Shown: one piece after another, positions 44,466 through 52,608 of the stretch
How positions within the stretch are numbered: position 1 is the first letter of the stretch
How the letters are laid out: each line of letters begins with the position of its first letter
Assembly: GCA_947473045.1 (NCBI GenBank)
Contig: CANJCO010000021.1
Coordinates: forward strand, 1-64,000
Reading direction: 5' to 3'
From: Myxococcales bacterium
GTDB lineage: Bacteria > Myxococcota_A > Polyangia > Polyangiales > Polyangiaceae
Length of the DNA: 64,000 nucleotides
Notes under the pieces: model-generated
Seen by the model: only the letters and a program-made list of their open reading frames with translations
The model's database searches: none
Told to the model about the DNA's origin: nothing
Position numbers and translations under genes: made by a program

Positions 44466-45878
44466 ATGGCGGTTTTTCGATATCGCGGGCTCGTTGCGGC
44501 GACTGGCAAGAACGTCAGTGGCTTTCGCGACGCCGACAACGCCAAGGTGCTGCGCGCCGCCCTCAAGCGCGAGGGCGTCATGCTCACGAGCGCCGAGGAA
44601 GATCGGCGCGGCAAGGGCGGGGCCTCGCAGTCGTCGGGCGGCCTCTTCGCGTTTTTTCGACGCGTCGGTCCGGGCGACGTGTCGATGATGACGCGGCAGC
44701 TCGCGACCCTCGTTACGGCGGGCATTCCGCTCGTCGAGGCGATGAGTGCGCTCACCGAGCAGGTCGAGAAGCCGGAGCTGCAGCGGGTGCTCACGCAGGT
44801 GCGCGACCGGCTCAACGAAGGGCAGTCGCTCGCGAAGGCGCTCGAGCCCCATCCGAAGGTGTTTCCGAATCTCTACGTGAACATGGTGGCCGCCGGCGAG
44901 GCCTCGGGGACGCTCGAACAGGTGCTCGAGCGGCTCGCCGACTTCATGGAAAATCAGGCCAAGCTGCGCTCGAAGGTGAGCGCGGCGCTCGCATATCCCA
45001 TTTTGATGGTCATCATCGGCAGCGTGCTCATCACGGTCATGATGGTGGCGGTGGTACCCAAGGTGACCGCCATATTCGCGAGCCTCGAGCGTGCGCTGCC
45101 CTGGTACACCGCGCTGCTCATCTTTCTGTCGAACCTCGTCTCGTCGAACTACACCCTCGGCTTCGTGCTCGGCGTGGCCACGACCGCCCTCGCCCGGCGC
45201 GCGCTGACCAAGCCGGCTTTGCGCGACGGCGAATCGGCCTCCAATTCGATGTGGATCAGCGCCGCGGCGGTGTCCTCGCTGGTCGCCGTGCTCTCGGCGT
45301 TCATCGTCGAGTCGCTGCTGGCTTATGGCATCGCGGCCGCGGTTGGCGTCGTGGTCGGGCTGCTCGTCGCGCGCCTGCAGTCTTATATCGCCACGCCGGA
45401 CGGGCTCATCTGGAAAGACACGCAGATATTGCGATTGCCCATTTTTGGCCCGCTGTTTCGCATGCTCGCGGTAGCCCGCTTCGCGCGCACCCTCGCGACG
45501 CTCCTGTCGTCGGGGGTCCCGCTGCTCAAGGCGATGGATATCGTCAAAAACGTGCTCGACAATGCCAAGTTGGTGCAGGTCGTCGTGGCGGCCACCAGCT
45601 CGATTCGTGAGGGCGAGTCGATCGCGGCGCCGCTCAAGCGCAGCGGAGATTTTCCCCCGATGGTGACGCACATGATCGCCGTCGGAGAGAAGAGCGGCCA
45701 GCTCGAGCAGATGCTCGAAAACGTGGCGCGGGCCTACGACGTGCAGGTCGAGACGCGGGTGCAGGCCATGACGAGCCTGCTCGAGCCTCTCATTATAGTC
45801 GTGCTGGGTGGTGCGGTCGGGTTCATCGCGTTTTCGATTCTCATGCCGCTCATTCAGATGAACGACTTTGTTCAATAA
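44466..45878 (+). CDS. gspF: Type II secretion inner-membrane platform protein GspF (with extra segment)
   Basis: A 470-residue protein with the two GspF repeats: TRQLATLVTAGIPLVEAMSA and RFARTLATLLSSGVPLLKAM, each followed by GEASG- or GEKSG-type motifs. Membrane helices lie near 175-200 and at the C-terminus (EPLIIVVLGGAVGFIAFSIL). It assembles with GspE, GspL and GspM. The family is normally about 400 residues; here about 65 extra residues near 235-300, with two hydrophobic helices (ISAAAVSSLVAVLSAFIVE, YGIAAAVGVVVGLLVA), follow the first helix. No frameshift is visible; the insertion is in frame. Confidence 0.93.
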   Translation: MAVFRYRGLVAATGKNVSGFRDADNAKVLRAALKREGVMLTSAEEDRRGKGGASQSSGGLFAFFRRVGPGDVSMMTRQLATLVTAGIPLVEAMSALTEQVEKPELQRVLTQVRDRLNEGQSLAKALEPHPKVFPNLYVNMVAAGEASGTLEQVLERLADFMENQAKLRSKVSAALAYPILMVIIGSVLITVMMVAVVPKVTAIFASLERALPWYTALLIFLSNLVSSNYTLGFVLGVATTALARRALTKPALRDGESASNSMWISAAAVSSLVAVLSAFIVESLLAYGIAAAVGVVVGLLVARLQSYIATPDGLIWKDTQILRLPIFGPLFRMLAVARFARTLATLLSSGVPLLKAMDIVKNVLDNAKLVQVVVAATSSIREGESIAAPLKRSGDFPPMVTHMIAVGEKSGQLEQMLENVARAYDVQVETRVQAMTSLLEPLIIVVLGGAVGFIAFSILMPLIQMNDFVQ

Positions 45879-45889
45879 GGAGTCAGTCG

Positions 45890-46303
45890 GTGGTCCTCGC
45901 GCGCAGATCGATAAAGAACGTATTTTTCCCGTGGGAAAAGCGATCGGGCGTGGTTGGCGTGTTGCAGCGCGCGCGCGTGCGCATGGTGGTCGTCGCCGTA
46001 GTGAGCGTCGCTGTCATTGTGCTGATTCGCCGTCGCGAGGAGCGCGAGGCGGGCGTGCGGGCCACGCGTGCCGCGATTCGTACTGCGTTTTATGGAGTGC
46101 AGGCGTTCCGCGCCGATCATGCCGGAGCGTGCCCGGCCGATCTCGCGGAGCTCGCTGCGGGCGCATATGTGCACCAAACGCCGCTCGACGCCTGGGGCAG
46201 GCCGCTGCGGCTCGCGTGTCCGGGGACGCGTGATGCAAAAGGGTTCGAGCTTTCGAGCGATGGTCCCGACGGCTTGCCCGGTGGCCTCGATCGCGTGGAA
46301 TGA
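45890..46303 (+). CDS. GspG-like pseudopilin-domain protein without prepilin cleavage motif
   Basis: A 137-residue protein that starts at GTG 45890. It has one N-terminal helix (RMVVVAVVSVAVIVLIRRR) but no G-x-x-x-x-E prepilin site. The C-terminal half ends LDAWGRPLRLACPGTRDAKG, FELSSDGPDGLPGGLD, closely recalling the DPWGxPY and Ca-binding loop of GspG. So it looks like a soluble GspG-type domain fused to a non-cleavable membrane anchor. It lies between gspF and gspG, where a second G-type subunit might cap or chaperone the pseudopilus (inference). Confidence 0.75.
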   Translation: MVLARRSIKNVFFPWEKRSGVVGVLQRARVRMVVVAVVSVAVIVLIRRREEREAGVRATRAAIRTAFYGVQAFRADHAGACPADLAELAAGAYVHQTPLDAWGRPLRLACPGTRDAKGFELSSDGPDGLPGGLDRVE

Positions 46304-46353
46304 AGGGGGCAACCCGATGTTCGAGATGGATGTTCGAGATGAAGGAGAGCTGC

Positions 46354-46779
46354 ATGAATAACAGTCAGTGGACGAGCCACTTGATGCGATCGGCGCGCAG
46401 GATTCGGGCGCAGCGCGGCGTGACCCTTGTTGAGATTCTCATCGTTTTGGCGATCGTGGGTCTAATTGCTGGCGGTATCGCGGTGTATGCGATTCCGAAG
46501 TTCCAGCAGGCCCAGAAGGACACCACCAGGCAGAGCGCGATGGCGCTGCACACGGTGACCGAGGCGTGGCGTGCGAACCACGGCAATGAGTGCGTGACGC
46601 CGCAGGTGCTCAAGGACCAAAAAGAGATCGCGGCTACGAGCAAGATCACCGACGCGTGGGAGCAGCCCTTCCGTATCCGCTGTGACGACGATTCAACGCG
46701 GGTCGAGAGCTCGGGGCCCGACCGCAAAGAGGGCACCGCCGACGACATCGTTGTTCCCGAGCCGAGCAAGGGCCAGTAG
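46354..46779 (+). CDS. gspG: Type II secretion major pseudopilin GspG
   Basis: A 141-residue major pseudopilin. AAGGAGAG lies at a good distance before the ATG at 46354, fixing the start. Cleavage site RG^VTLVEILIVLA (Gly22, +5 Glu27), then the hydrophobic helix VGLIAGGIAVYAIPKF and a C-terminal domain whose Ca-type loop is SSGPDRKEGTADD. The prepilin peptidase (GspO/PilD) is not encoded here. The length and the +1 Val instead of Phe/Met are slightly unusual. Two bases separate it from the gspH start. Confidence 0.9.
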   Translation: MNNSQWTSHLMRSARRIRAQRGVTLVEILIVLAIVGLIAGGIAVYAIPKFQQAQKDTTRQSAMALHTVTEAWRANHGNECVTPQVLKDQKEIAATSKITDAWEQPFRIRCDDDSTRVESSGPDRKEGTADDIVVPEPSKGQ

Positions 46780-46781
46780 TC

Positions 46782-47573
46782 GTGCGCGCGGGCAGCACTG
46801 CAGGGTCGGAGGCGCGTGCGGCAGAGGTCGCACGGGGCCTCCGCTCACGCGTCGTGCGCGCCCATCTGCGCCGGCAGTCCGCCGGCCTTACGCTCATCGA
46901 GATGCTCGTGGTGCTGGCCATCGTGGGGCTGCTGATGGCCGGGGTGCTGCTCGGCAGCGGTCAGCTCTCGGGGGCGCGGCTCAAGAAGACCGCCACGAGC
47001 CTCGCGGGCGTGATACGTGTAGCTTACACGCGATCGAGCGCGACGTCGAAGAGCGTGCGCATCGTGTTCGACATGGGGCAACAGGCCTTCTGGATGGAAG
47101 AGGCCGAGCAGCCGATGCTCGTGACCATGAACGACACGACAGGGACGGGCGGCGCGGAGGCGGTGACGGCGCTCGAGCGCCAGTCGATCGCGGAGAGCGA
47201 GCGCCTCGTGAAGGGCCCCACAGCGCCCCGCGCTCATTTTAAACGGATCTCGATGGGACTCGTCGCCACCGACAGCGAGACGCGCGGTGACATGCGCGCG
47301 CTGCCTTCGGGCATCACCTTTCGCTCGGTTCAGACCAGCCACGACGATCAGGCGATCAAGGGCGATCGCGCCTACCTCTATTTTTGGCCGGGCGGACAAA
47401 CCGAGCGCGCGGCGATTCAGCTGCGCATCGGCAGCTCGTTGCAGGACATCGACGCGCTGACCCTGATCGTTGCGCCGCTCACCGGCGCCGTCACGGTCAA
47501 GCCCGGCGCCGTCGATCTCACAGTGCCCAAAGACGACAGCGAGGCCTCTGAGCGCGAGGATCGCGGACTGTGA
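46782..47573 (+). CDS. gspH: Type II secretion minor pseudopilin GspH
   Basis: A 263-residue minor pseudopilin, longer than usual (about 170-200). A 34-residue leader precedes SAG^LTLIEMLVVLAIVG, where Glu at +5 fits prepilin processing. The globular part contains ARLKKTATSLAGVIRVAY, QQAFWMEEAEQPMLV and the C-terminal SLQDIDALTLIVAPLTGAV. Start is GTG 46782 after the gspG stop; its stop overlaps the gspI GTG by four bases. Assigned by order and motif; GspH sequences are poorly conserved. Confidence 0.82.
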   Translation: MRAGSTAGSEARAAEVARGLRSRVVRAHLRRQSAGLTLIEMLVVLAIVGLLMAGVLLGSGQLSGARLKKTATSLAGVIRVAYTRSSATSKSVRIVFDMGQQAFWMEEAEQPMLVTMNDTTGTGGAEAVTALERQSIAESERLVKGPTAPRAHFKRISMGLVATDSETRGDMRALPSGITFRSVQTSHDDQAIKGDRAYLYFWPGGQTERAAIQLRIGSSLQDIDALTLIVAPLTGAVTVKPGAVDLTVPKDDSEASEREDRGL

Positions 47574-48373
47574 GGTCGCGCGGCTTTTCACTGCTCGAGG
47601 TGATGATCGCCCTCGCGATCTTCGGACTCATGATCGTCGGCGTGCTGTCGGCGCAGGCGGGCGTCGCCGCGACGAACAAGAAGTCGGCCGATATCGGGCA
47701 AGCGATTGAGCTCGCCCGGTGTCGCATGACCGAGGCCGAAGAGAAGCTGACCCGCGACGGTTATCCCGACATGGATGACCTGGAGACCGACGCCCCGTGC
47801 TGCGAGGGCGTCGACATGCGCGTGTTTAGCTGCGAAAAGCGCGTCGAGAAAGTGAAGCTGCCCGATCCGCCTTCGGCCGGCGGTGACGGAGGGGCTGGCG
47901 GCGGGCTCCTCAGCCTGGGCGGACTGGGAGGTCCTGGGGGCCCAGGAGGGGCGCCTTCCGGCGGTGCTCCTGGCGGCGACGTGCCCTTCAACGCGCAGCT
48001 CGACCTCGACGGCGGCCTCAATTCTATCGCGTCTCAGCTTTCGCCACAGGCGGGCGGCAAGGGCGCGGGCGGAATGCTCAATATGGTGATGGGCTTCGTT
48101 TATCCGACGATGAAGCCAGTGCTCGAAGCCTCGATTCGTCGAATCACGATTATCGTGCACTGGAAGGAAGGGCCCAATCCCCAGCACTTCGAGCTGGTGC
48201 AGTATGTCACCGACCCGCAGCGCAGCGCGTTTGCCGGCGGCCTCGGCCTGGGCGACGGCGGAGCGCCACCCAGCGGCGGTCCGCCGGGTGGCGGCGTCGG
48301 AGGCGGGGCCATTGGCGGCTCGACCTTTGGCGGCGGCGGGCGCGACGGGTTGCCGATCGGGACGGCGCACTGA
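47570..48373 (+). CDS. gspI: Type II secretion minor pseudopilin GspI with Gly/Pro-rich insertions
   Basis: A 267-residue pseudopilin, twice the usual size. It starts GTG 47570 with RG^FSLLEVMIALAIFGLMIV, the canonical prepilin motif. The soluble part contains CRMTEAEEKL and later IRRITIIVHWKEGPNP, the typical GspI core. It is interrupted by a Gly/Pro/Ala-rich stretch (about 98-145: LGGLGGPGGPGGAPSGG) and a similar C-terminal tail (GGAPPSGGPPGGGVGGG). These segments lack structure and may be a clade-specific addition. The stop shares its last base with the gspJ ATG. Confidence 0.85.
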   Translation: MRSRGFSLLEVMIALAIFGLMIVGVLSAQAGVAATNKKSADIGQAIELARCRMTEAEEKLTRDGYPDMDDLETDAPCCEGVDMRVFSCEKRVEKVKLPDPPSAGGDGGAGGGLLSLGGLGGPGGPGGAPSGGAPGGDVPFNAQLDLDGGLNSIASQLSPQAGGKGAGGMLNMVMGFVYPTMKPVLEASIRRITIIVHWKEGPNPQHFELVQYVTDPQRSAFAGGLGLGDGGAPPSGGPPGGGVGGGAIGGSTFGGGGRDGLPIGTAH

Positions 48374-49089
48374 TGGCATCGCGAGGCCGCATCGTCGCTC
48401 GTCGTCGCGCTCCAGAGCGCGGCCTGACGCTCATCGAGATCCTTGTCTCGATGTCGGTGCTCGCGATGATCGCCGTGCTCATCTATGCCGATTTCGACTC
48501 CCTCGCGCACGCCCGCAAGGTCGAGGGGATGCGGGGCGACCGCGCGCGGCAGGCCCGCTCGGCGATGCTGCGAATCTCACGCGAGCTGTCAGGCGCGTTT
48601 CTGTCGATGCACAATCCGCAGAACCTGGCGCTGCAGACCCGAATGACTGCCTTCGTCGGTCAATCGAGCACGCCCTTCGACCGCCTCGACTTCAGCGCGT
48701 TCGCGCATCGCCGGGTGAGCGCCAACGCACATGAGTCCGATCAGGCGGAGATTGGCTATTTCGCGTCGCCCGATCCGTCGGTCGACGGCAAGTTCGATCT
48801 GGTTCGTCGCGAGCAGACGCCAGCCGATCTCGAGCCCAAGCGCGGCGGAGTCGTCAACGTGCTCGTCGAGGACGTTGAGAGCTTTGATGTTCGTTTTCTC
48901 GATCCCGAAACGAATCAGTGGATCGAGACCTGGGACACCATGCAAGTGACCAGTCAGCCCAATCGGCTTCCGATTGAGGTGCGCGTGACCCTTACGCTCA
49001 AGAACGCGCCGCCCGGACTCGACCCCGTCTACACGACGAAGTTTGGCATACCGATTCGCAACCCGCTCTCGTTCGGAATATCGCAATGA
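48373..49089 (+). CDS. gspJ: Type II secretion minor pseudopilin GspJ
   Basis: A 238-residue minor pseudopilin. The prepilin cleavage site RG^LTLIEILVSMSVLAMI has Glu at +5. The globular part includes MLRISRELSGAFLSMH and ESFDVRFLDPETNQWIETW, typical of GspJ, which joins GspI and GspK at the tip. A basic leader of 16 residues (MASRGRIVARRRAPER) precedes the site. Its ATG overlaps the gspI stop by one base and its stop overlaps the gspK ATG by four. Confidence 0.88.
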   Translation: MASRGRIVARRRAPERGLTLIEILVSMSVLAMIAVLIYADFDSLAHARKVEGMRGDRARQARSAMLRISRELSGAFLSMHNPQNLALQTRMTAFVGQSSTPFDRLDFSAFAHRRVSANAHESDQAEIGYFASPDPSVDGKFDLVRREQTPADLEPKRGGVVNVLVEDVESFDVRFLDPETNQWIETWDTMQVTSQPNRLPIEVRVTLTLKNAPPGLDPVYTTKFGIPIRNPLSFGISQ

Positions 49090-50495
49090 CGCGCGTGAAG
49101 CTCACCCGCAAGCGCGCCGCCGCGCGCCGTCGTCAGCGCGGAATTGCCATCATCATGGTGCTGGGGGCGCTCACGGTGATGGCGGTGATGATCGCCGAGC
49201 TGCAGTTTGACACGAGCGCCAACGTCGCTGCTGCTACTGCCGATCGCGACAGCGTGCAGGCCGAGTACATGGCGCGCAGCGCGGTCAATCTGTCGCGATT
49301 GCTCATCGCGACCGAGCCGACCATTCGCGCCTCGATCGCGCCGCTTTTCATGATGATGAAGCGGACGCCGCCACAGCTGCCTGTATGGGAGTTCGCAGAG
49401 CGCCTGCTCGCGGCCTTCAATGACAAGGACGCCGCCGAGGGATACGCCTCCACCCTGGGAGTCGATTTTTCGCAGTCAAAGGGGCTCGGGCTCCCGGGTG
49501 GGCGGTTCGAGGTGAACATCGTCGACGAGGACGCCAAGATCAACGTCAACCTCGGCGCTTCGAACGAGATCGCGCACATTCGCCTCGCCAAGGAGCTCAT
49601 GGGCATCATGGCTCCCGCGCAGTACTCGCCGCTCTTCGAGCAGCGTGATCCGCAGGGGCAGTATCACGACCGAATGACCATTTGCTCGGCCCTTATCGAC
49701 TGGTCCGACGTCGACGAGCAGTTCTTCTCGTGCGATTTGTCGTCGCAAAACGCGGGCGCGAGCACCTCGGTAGAAGACGCGTACTATCAGCTTCTCGAAA
49801 AGCCCTATCGCCGCAAGAACGCCCCGTACGATTCCCTCGAAGAGCTGCACGCCGTGCGGGGCATCACCGAAGACTTCTGGGCCACGTTCGTCGATCCCGA
49901 CCCCACCAAACCCGAAAAGCGCGTGATGACGGTCTGGGGACAGGGCGCCATCAACGTCAACAGCGCCAACGCGCAGACGCTGCTCGGAGTCGTGTGCTCG
50001 GGCGCGCCTCAGGCTGAGATCTGTGTCGACCCTGCTCAGGCTTCGATGTTTCTCGCCGGCGTGACCATGGCGCGCGGCATCACGATGGGGGCGCCTCTCT
50101 TCGGCGCCCCGGCTGAGTTCATCGCGACGATGAAGGGGCAGGGAATGCTCGGGCCCATATTGGCTAAAATGGGCATGAAGCCTGTGAAGTTTCTGTCGGA
50201 GTCCGAGTTCGCGAAGAGCATCACGACCGAGAGCCGGGTGTTTTCGATTAACGCCGTGGGCGTCGTCAAAGGCTACAAGCGCGAGACTCGCGTGAAGGTC
50301 ACCGCCGTGGTCGACTTTCGCGGGGCGCCGGGCCTCTCCGGGCCGAAATCAGGCGCCGCGACGCAGTCCACGGGCGGAAGCGGCGGCGGCGGCGGCGCAC
50401 CTGGCTCGGCGTCTGCGGGAAGCTCGGGCGCGCCCGTGAAAACGGCCGCGACCCCGTCGGCCGCAGGCAACGTCGTCTATTTCAGGATCGACTAG
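49086..50495 (+). CDS. gspK: Type II secretion tip pseudopilin GspK
   Basis: A 469-residue protein with a basic leader and RG^IAIIMVLGALTVMAVMI; absence of Glu at +5 is normal for GspK, which caps the pseudopilus. EYMARSAVNLSRLL, GGRFEVNIVDEDAKINVN and YDSLEELHAVRGITEDF are typical family segments, and KRVMTVWGQGAINVNSAN marks the second SAM-like domain. The C-terminal tail is Gly/Ser/Ala-rich (TGGSGGGGGAPGSASAG). ATGA overlap with gspJ; eight bases to gspL. Confidence 0.9.
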   Translation: MTRVKLTRKRAAARRRQRGIAIIMVLGALTVMAVMIAELQFDTSANVAAATADRDSVQAEYMARSAVNLSRLLIATEPTIRASIAPLFMMMKRTPPQLPVWEFAERLLAAFNDKDAAEGYASTLGVDFSQSKGLGLPGGRFEVNIVDEDAKINVNLGASNEIAHIRLAKELMGIMAPAQYSPLFEQRDPQGQYHDRMTICSALIDWSDVDEQFFSCDLSSQNAGASTSVEDAYYQLLEKPYRRKNAPYDSLEELHAVRGITEDFWATFVDPDPTKPEKRVMTVWGQGAINVNSANAQTLLGVVCSGAPQAEICVDPAQASMFLAGVTMARGITMGAPLFGAPAEFIATMKGQGMLGPILAKMGMKPVKFLSESEFAKSITTESRVFSINAVGVVKGYKRETRVKVTAVVDFRGAPGLSGPKSGAATQSTGGSGGGGGAPGSASAGSSGAPVKTAATPSAAGNVVYFRID

Positions 50496-50503
50496 GAATC
50501 ATC

Positions 50504-52012
50504 ATGCCGAAGTACGTTGGAATCGATATCGGACAAGCGAGCGTCAAGGTCGCGGTCGTGAAGGTGGCCTATCGCAAGACCACCATAGAAGGGCTCGCGA
50601 GCGCGCCCCTCGGAGACGACGTCGCGGCGGCTCTGCGCTCGGCGCTTCAGGAGGCGCTCGGAGGCGGCGGAGCGGGCGATGCGGTCGCGACGTCGATCGA
50701 GGGTGTGAAGGTCATCGTTCGATCGGTGCACGTGCCCGCGAGCGTGCAAAAGCAGCTCGCCGAGGTCCTTCCGTTTGAGCTCGAGTCGCAAACTCCGTTC
50801 GACATTGCCGACGCTGTCATCGACTACCGCATTCAGAAATCAAGCACCCGCGAGCGGTTGTCGATCCTCTCGGTGCTCGCGCGAACCGAAGAGGTGCGGG
50901 CGCGAATCGAGCTCGTCAAAGCTGCCATCGGCGTCGAGCCCGAGCGCGTCGGCGCGGGCGCGTTTCCGCTCGCCAATCTGCTCGAATTTACGCCGCAGAT
51001 CGCAGCCGACGGGGTCGCGTGCATTCTCGATTTGGGGGCGCGCTCGAGCGACCTGCTCGTGATGGTCGCCGGTGAGCCGGTGTTCGCGCGCACCCTGTCG
51101 CTCGGTACCGACGGACTGCCCGCCACGGCGTCGAAGCTGGCCCGCGAAATACGGGTTTCGATCGCTGCCTATCGCGCGCAGGGCGGGGCCGCACCGTCGG
51201 TCGTGCATATTACGGGCGGCGGCGCGTTCGTATCGGGCGCCGAGTCGTTTCTGTCGGCGGAGCTCGAGTTGCCGGTGGAGCGACTGCCGCTGCCGAACCT
51301 CGAGATGACTGCGCGCGCGACGGCGAAGCTCGAGGACGCGCCTCTGTACGCAAAATCCCTCGCGCTTGCCCTGGGGCTCGGCGTGCGCGGCGGCAACTTC
51401 GATTTGCGCCGAGGGGCGCTGGCGTACGAGCGTGGCTATGGCTGGCTCAGCGACCGAATTCCTGTGCTCGCAGGCCTCGGTGTCGCGCTCGCGGCGAGCT
51501 TTTTCTTTTCTTCGTGCGCGTCTTATCTCGCAGCGACAAAGGAGCAGGCCACGCTCGCTTTCGCGCTGGAGAGTGTCAGTCAGGAGGTGCTCGGCGAACA
51601 GACCTCCAGCGTCGCCAGGGTGAAGGAGTTGCTCGCCCAGCAGGGAGCTCCCGACGAGGACCCAAAGCCGCACGCCGACGCGTTCGATGTGATGGTTCGG
51701 CTCTCCGAGCATATTCCGCAATCGATGATTCACGATATCGAGGAGCTCGACGTGCAGAAAGGGCATGCCACTGTTCACGGCATCGCCGGATCGACGGCCG
51801 ACGCCAAATCGATCGAGGCGTCGCTCAAGAACGAGGCCTGCTTCTCAGACGTGAAGGTCACGCGAACCAACCAGGTGGTCGGCGGTGAGCGGCAGAAGTA
51901 CTCACTCGAGTTCGACGTGAAATGCCCCGAAGATCAGAAGGGCAAAAAGAAAGACAAACCTGGAGAGAGCTCCGCTGGGTCGGCCTCGGCGGCTTCGCCG
52001 GGAGGTAAGTAA
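50504..52012 (+). CDS. gspL: Type II secretion protein GspL (PilM-like cytoplasmic domain)
   Basis: A 502-residue bitopic protein. The cytoplasmic actin-like part (YVGIDIGQASVKVAVVK, LPFELESQTPFDIADAVIDY) recalls PilM, the membrane helix is about 325-345 (VLAGLGVALAASFFFSSC), and the periplasmic ferredoxin-like end (HDIEELDVQKGHATVHG) is followed by a Lys/Ser-rich tail. GspL recruits GspE to the membrane and pairs with GspM. Nothing is missing. Preceded by gspK; gspM starts two bases after its stop. Confidence 0.88.
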   Translation: MPKYVGIDIGQASVKVAVVKVAYRKTTIEGLASAPLGDDVAAALRSALQEALGGGGAGDAVATSIEGVKVIVRSVHVPASVQKQLAEVLPFELESQTPFDIADAVIDYRIQKSSTRERLSILSVLARTEEVRARIELVKAAIGVEPERVGAGAFPLANLLEFTPQIAADGVACILDLGARSSDLLVMVAGEPVFARTLSLGTDGLPATASKLAREIRVSIAAYRAQGGAAPSVVHITGGGAFVSGAESFLSAELELPVERLPLPNLEMTARATAKLEDAPLYAKSLALALGLGVRGGNFDLRRGALAYERGYGWLSDRIPVLAGLGVALAASFFFSSCASYLAATKEQATLAFALESVSQEVLGEQTSSVARVKELLAQQGAPDEDPKPHADAFDVMVRLSEHIPQSMIHDIEELDVQKGHATVHGIAGSTADAKSIEASLKNEACFSDVKVTRTNQVVGGERQKYSLEFDVKCPEDQKGKKKDKPGESSAGSASAASPGGK

Positions 52013-52013
52013 A

Positions 52014-52607
52014 ATGGCCTTCGCTTTCGTATCCCGGTTGAGCCTCTCGTCGCGCGAGCAGCGCCTCGTGCGCGTGCTTTTGGCGGTGGCGATCGTTACT
52101 TTGTTCATTGGCATTCCGCTCGGCGTCGAGTCCGTTGTCTCGACCCGTCGCGCCGACAACGCCGACATGCGGCAGACGCTCGCCGACGTGCAGGCCGCGC
52201 GCGTTCAGATTCGCGAAAAACAGGCGAAGAAGGAGGCGATCGTCGCGCGGTACCGCGAGCGGGCCCCCGAGCTTGGAGCGTTTCTCGAGCAGGGCGCGCG
52301 CAAGCAGAAGCTCGACGTCACCGACAGCACCGACAGGCCGGCGTTGCCGATCGGTAAGCGGTATATCGAGCGCACGACCGTAATTCATATGAAGAAATCC
52401 GGGTTGCTCGCGCTGTCGAAGTTCTTCGAGTCGATCGAGCAGAGCGCGGCGCCGCTGTCGATCAGCCGTCTCAGCCTCCGCAGACGCATGGGCGAACCCG
52501 ACGCCTACGATGTGGAGGTCGGGGTTTCGGCCTGGGATCGCACCGAGGCCGCGACGACGCCTCCCCCGAAAGCAAGCGCTTCGGCAGCTACCGGAAAGGC
52601 GCCCTGA
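52014..52607 (+). CDS. gspM: Type II secretion protein GspM
   Basis: A 197-residue protein with a short cytoplasmic N-terminus (SLSSREQRLVRVLLAVA), one transmembrane helix (VLLAVAIVTLFIGIPLGV), a periplasmic coiled coil (MRQTLADVQAARVQIREK) and a C-terminal ferredoxin-like domain (LLALSKFFESIEQSAAPLS). It stabilises GspL. Position between gspL and gspN supports the call; GspM sequences vary widely, so the name rests on layout as much as on sequence. Confidence 0.82.
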   Translation: MAFAFVSRLSLSSREQRLVRVLLAVAIVTLFIGIPLGVESVVSTRRADNADMRQTLADVQAARVQIREKQAKKEAIVARYRERAPELGAFLEQGARKQKLDVTDSTDRPALPIGKRYIERTTVIHMKKSGLLALSKFFESIEQSAAPLSISRLSLRRRMGEPDAYDVEVGVSAWDRTEAATTPPPKASASAATGKAP

Positions 52608-52608
52608 T

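Noticed and set aside
42534-45875. A 1,113-codon open frame on the minus strand across gspE and gspF
   Set aside because: Composition is Arg/His-rich and matches no protein family; it is the antisense shadow of two well-identified GC-rich genes.
47883-48360. Glycine-rich stretch in GspI as an independent repeat element
   Set aside because: In frame with a normal pseudopilin start and core; low-complexity coding sequence is sufficient explanation.
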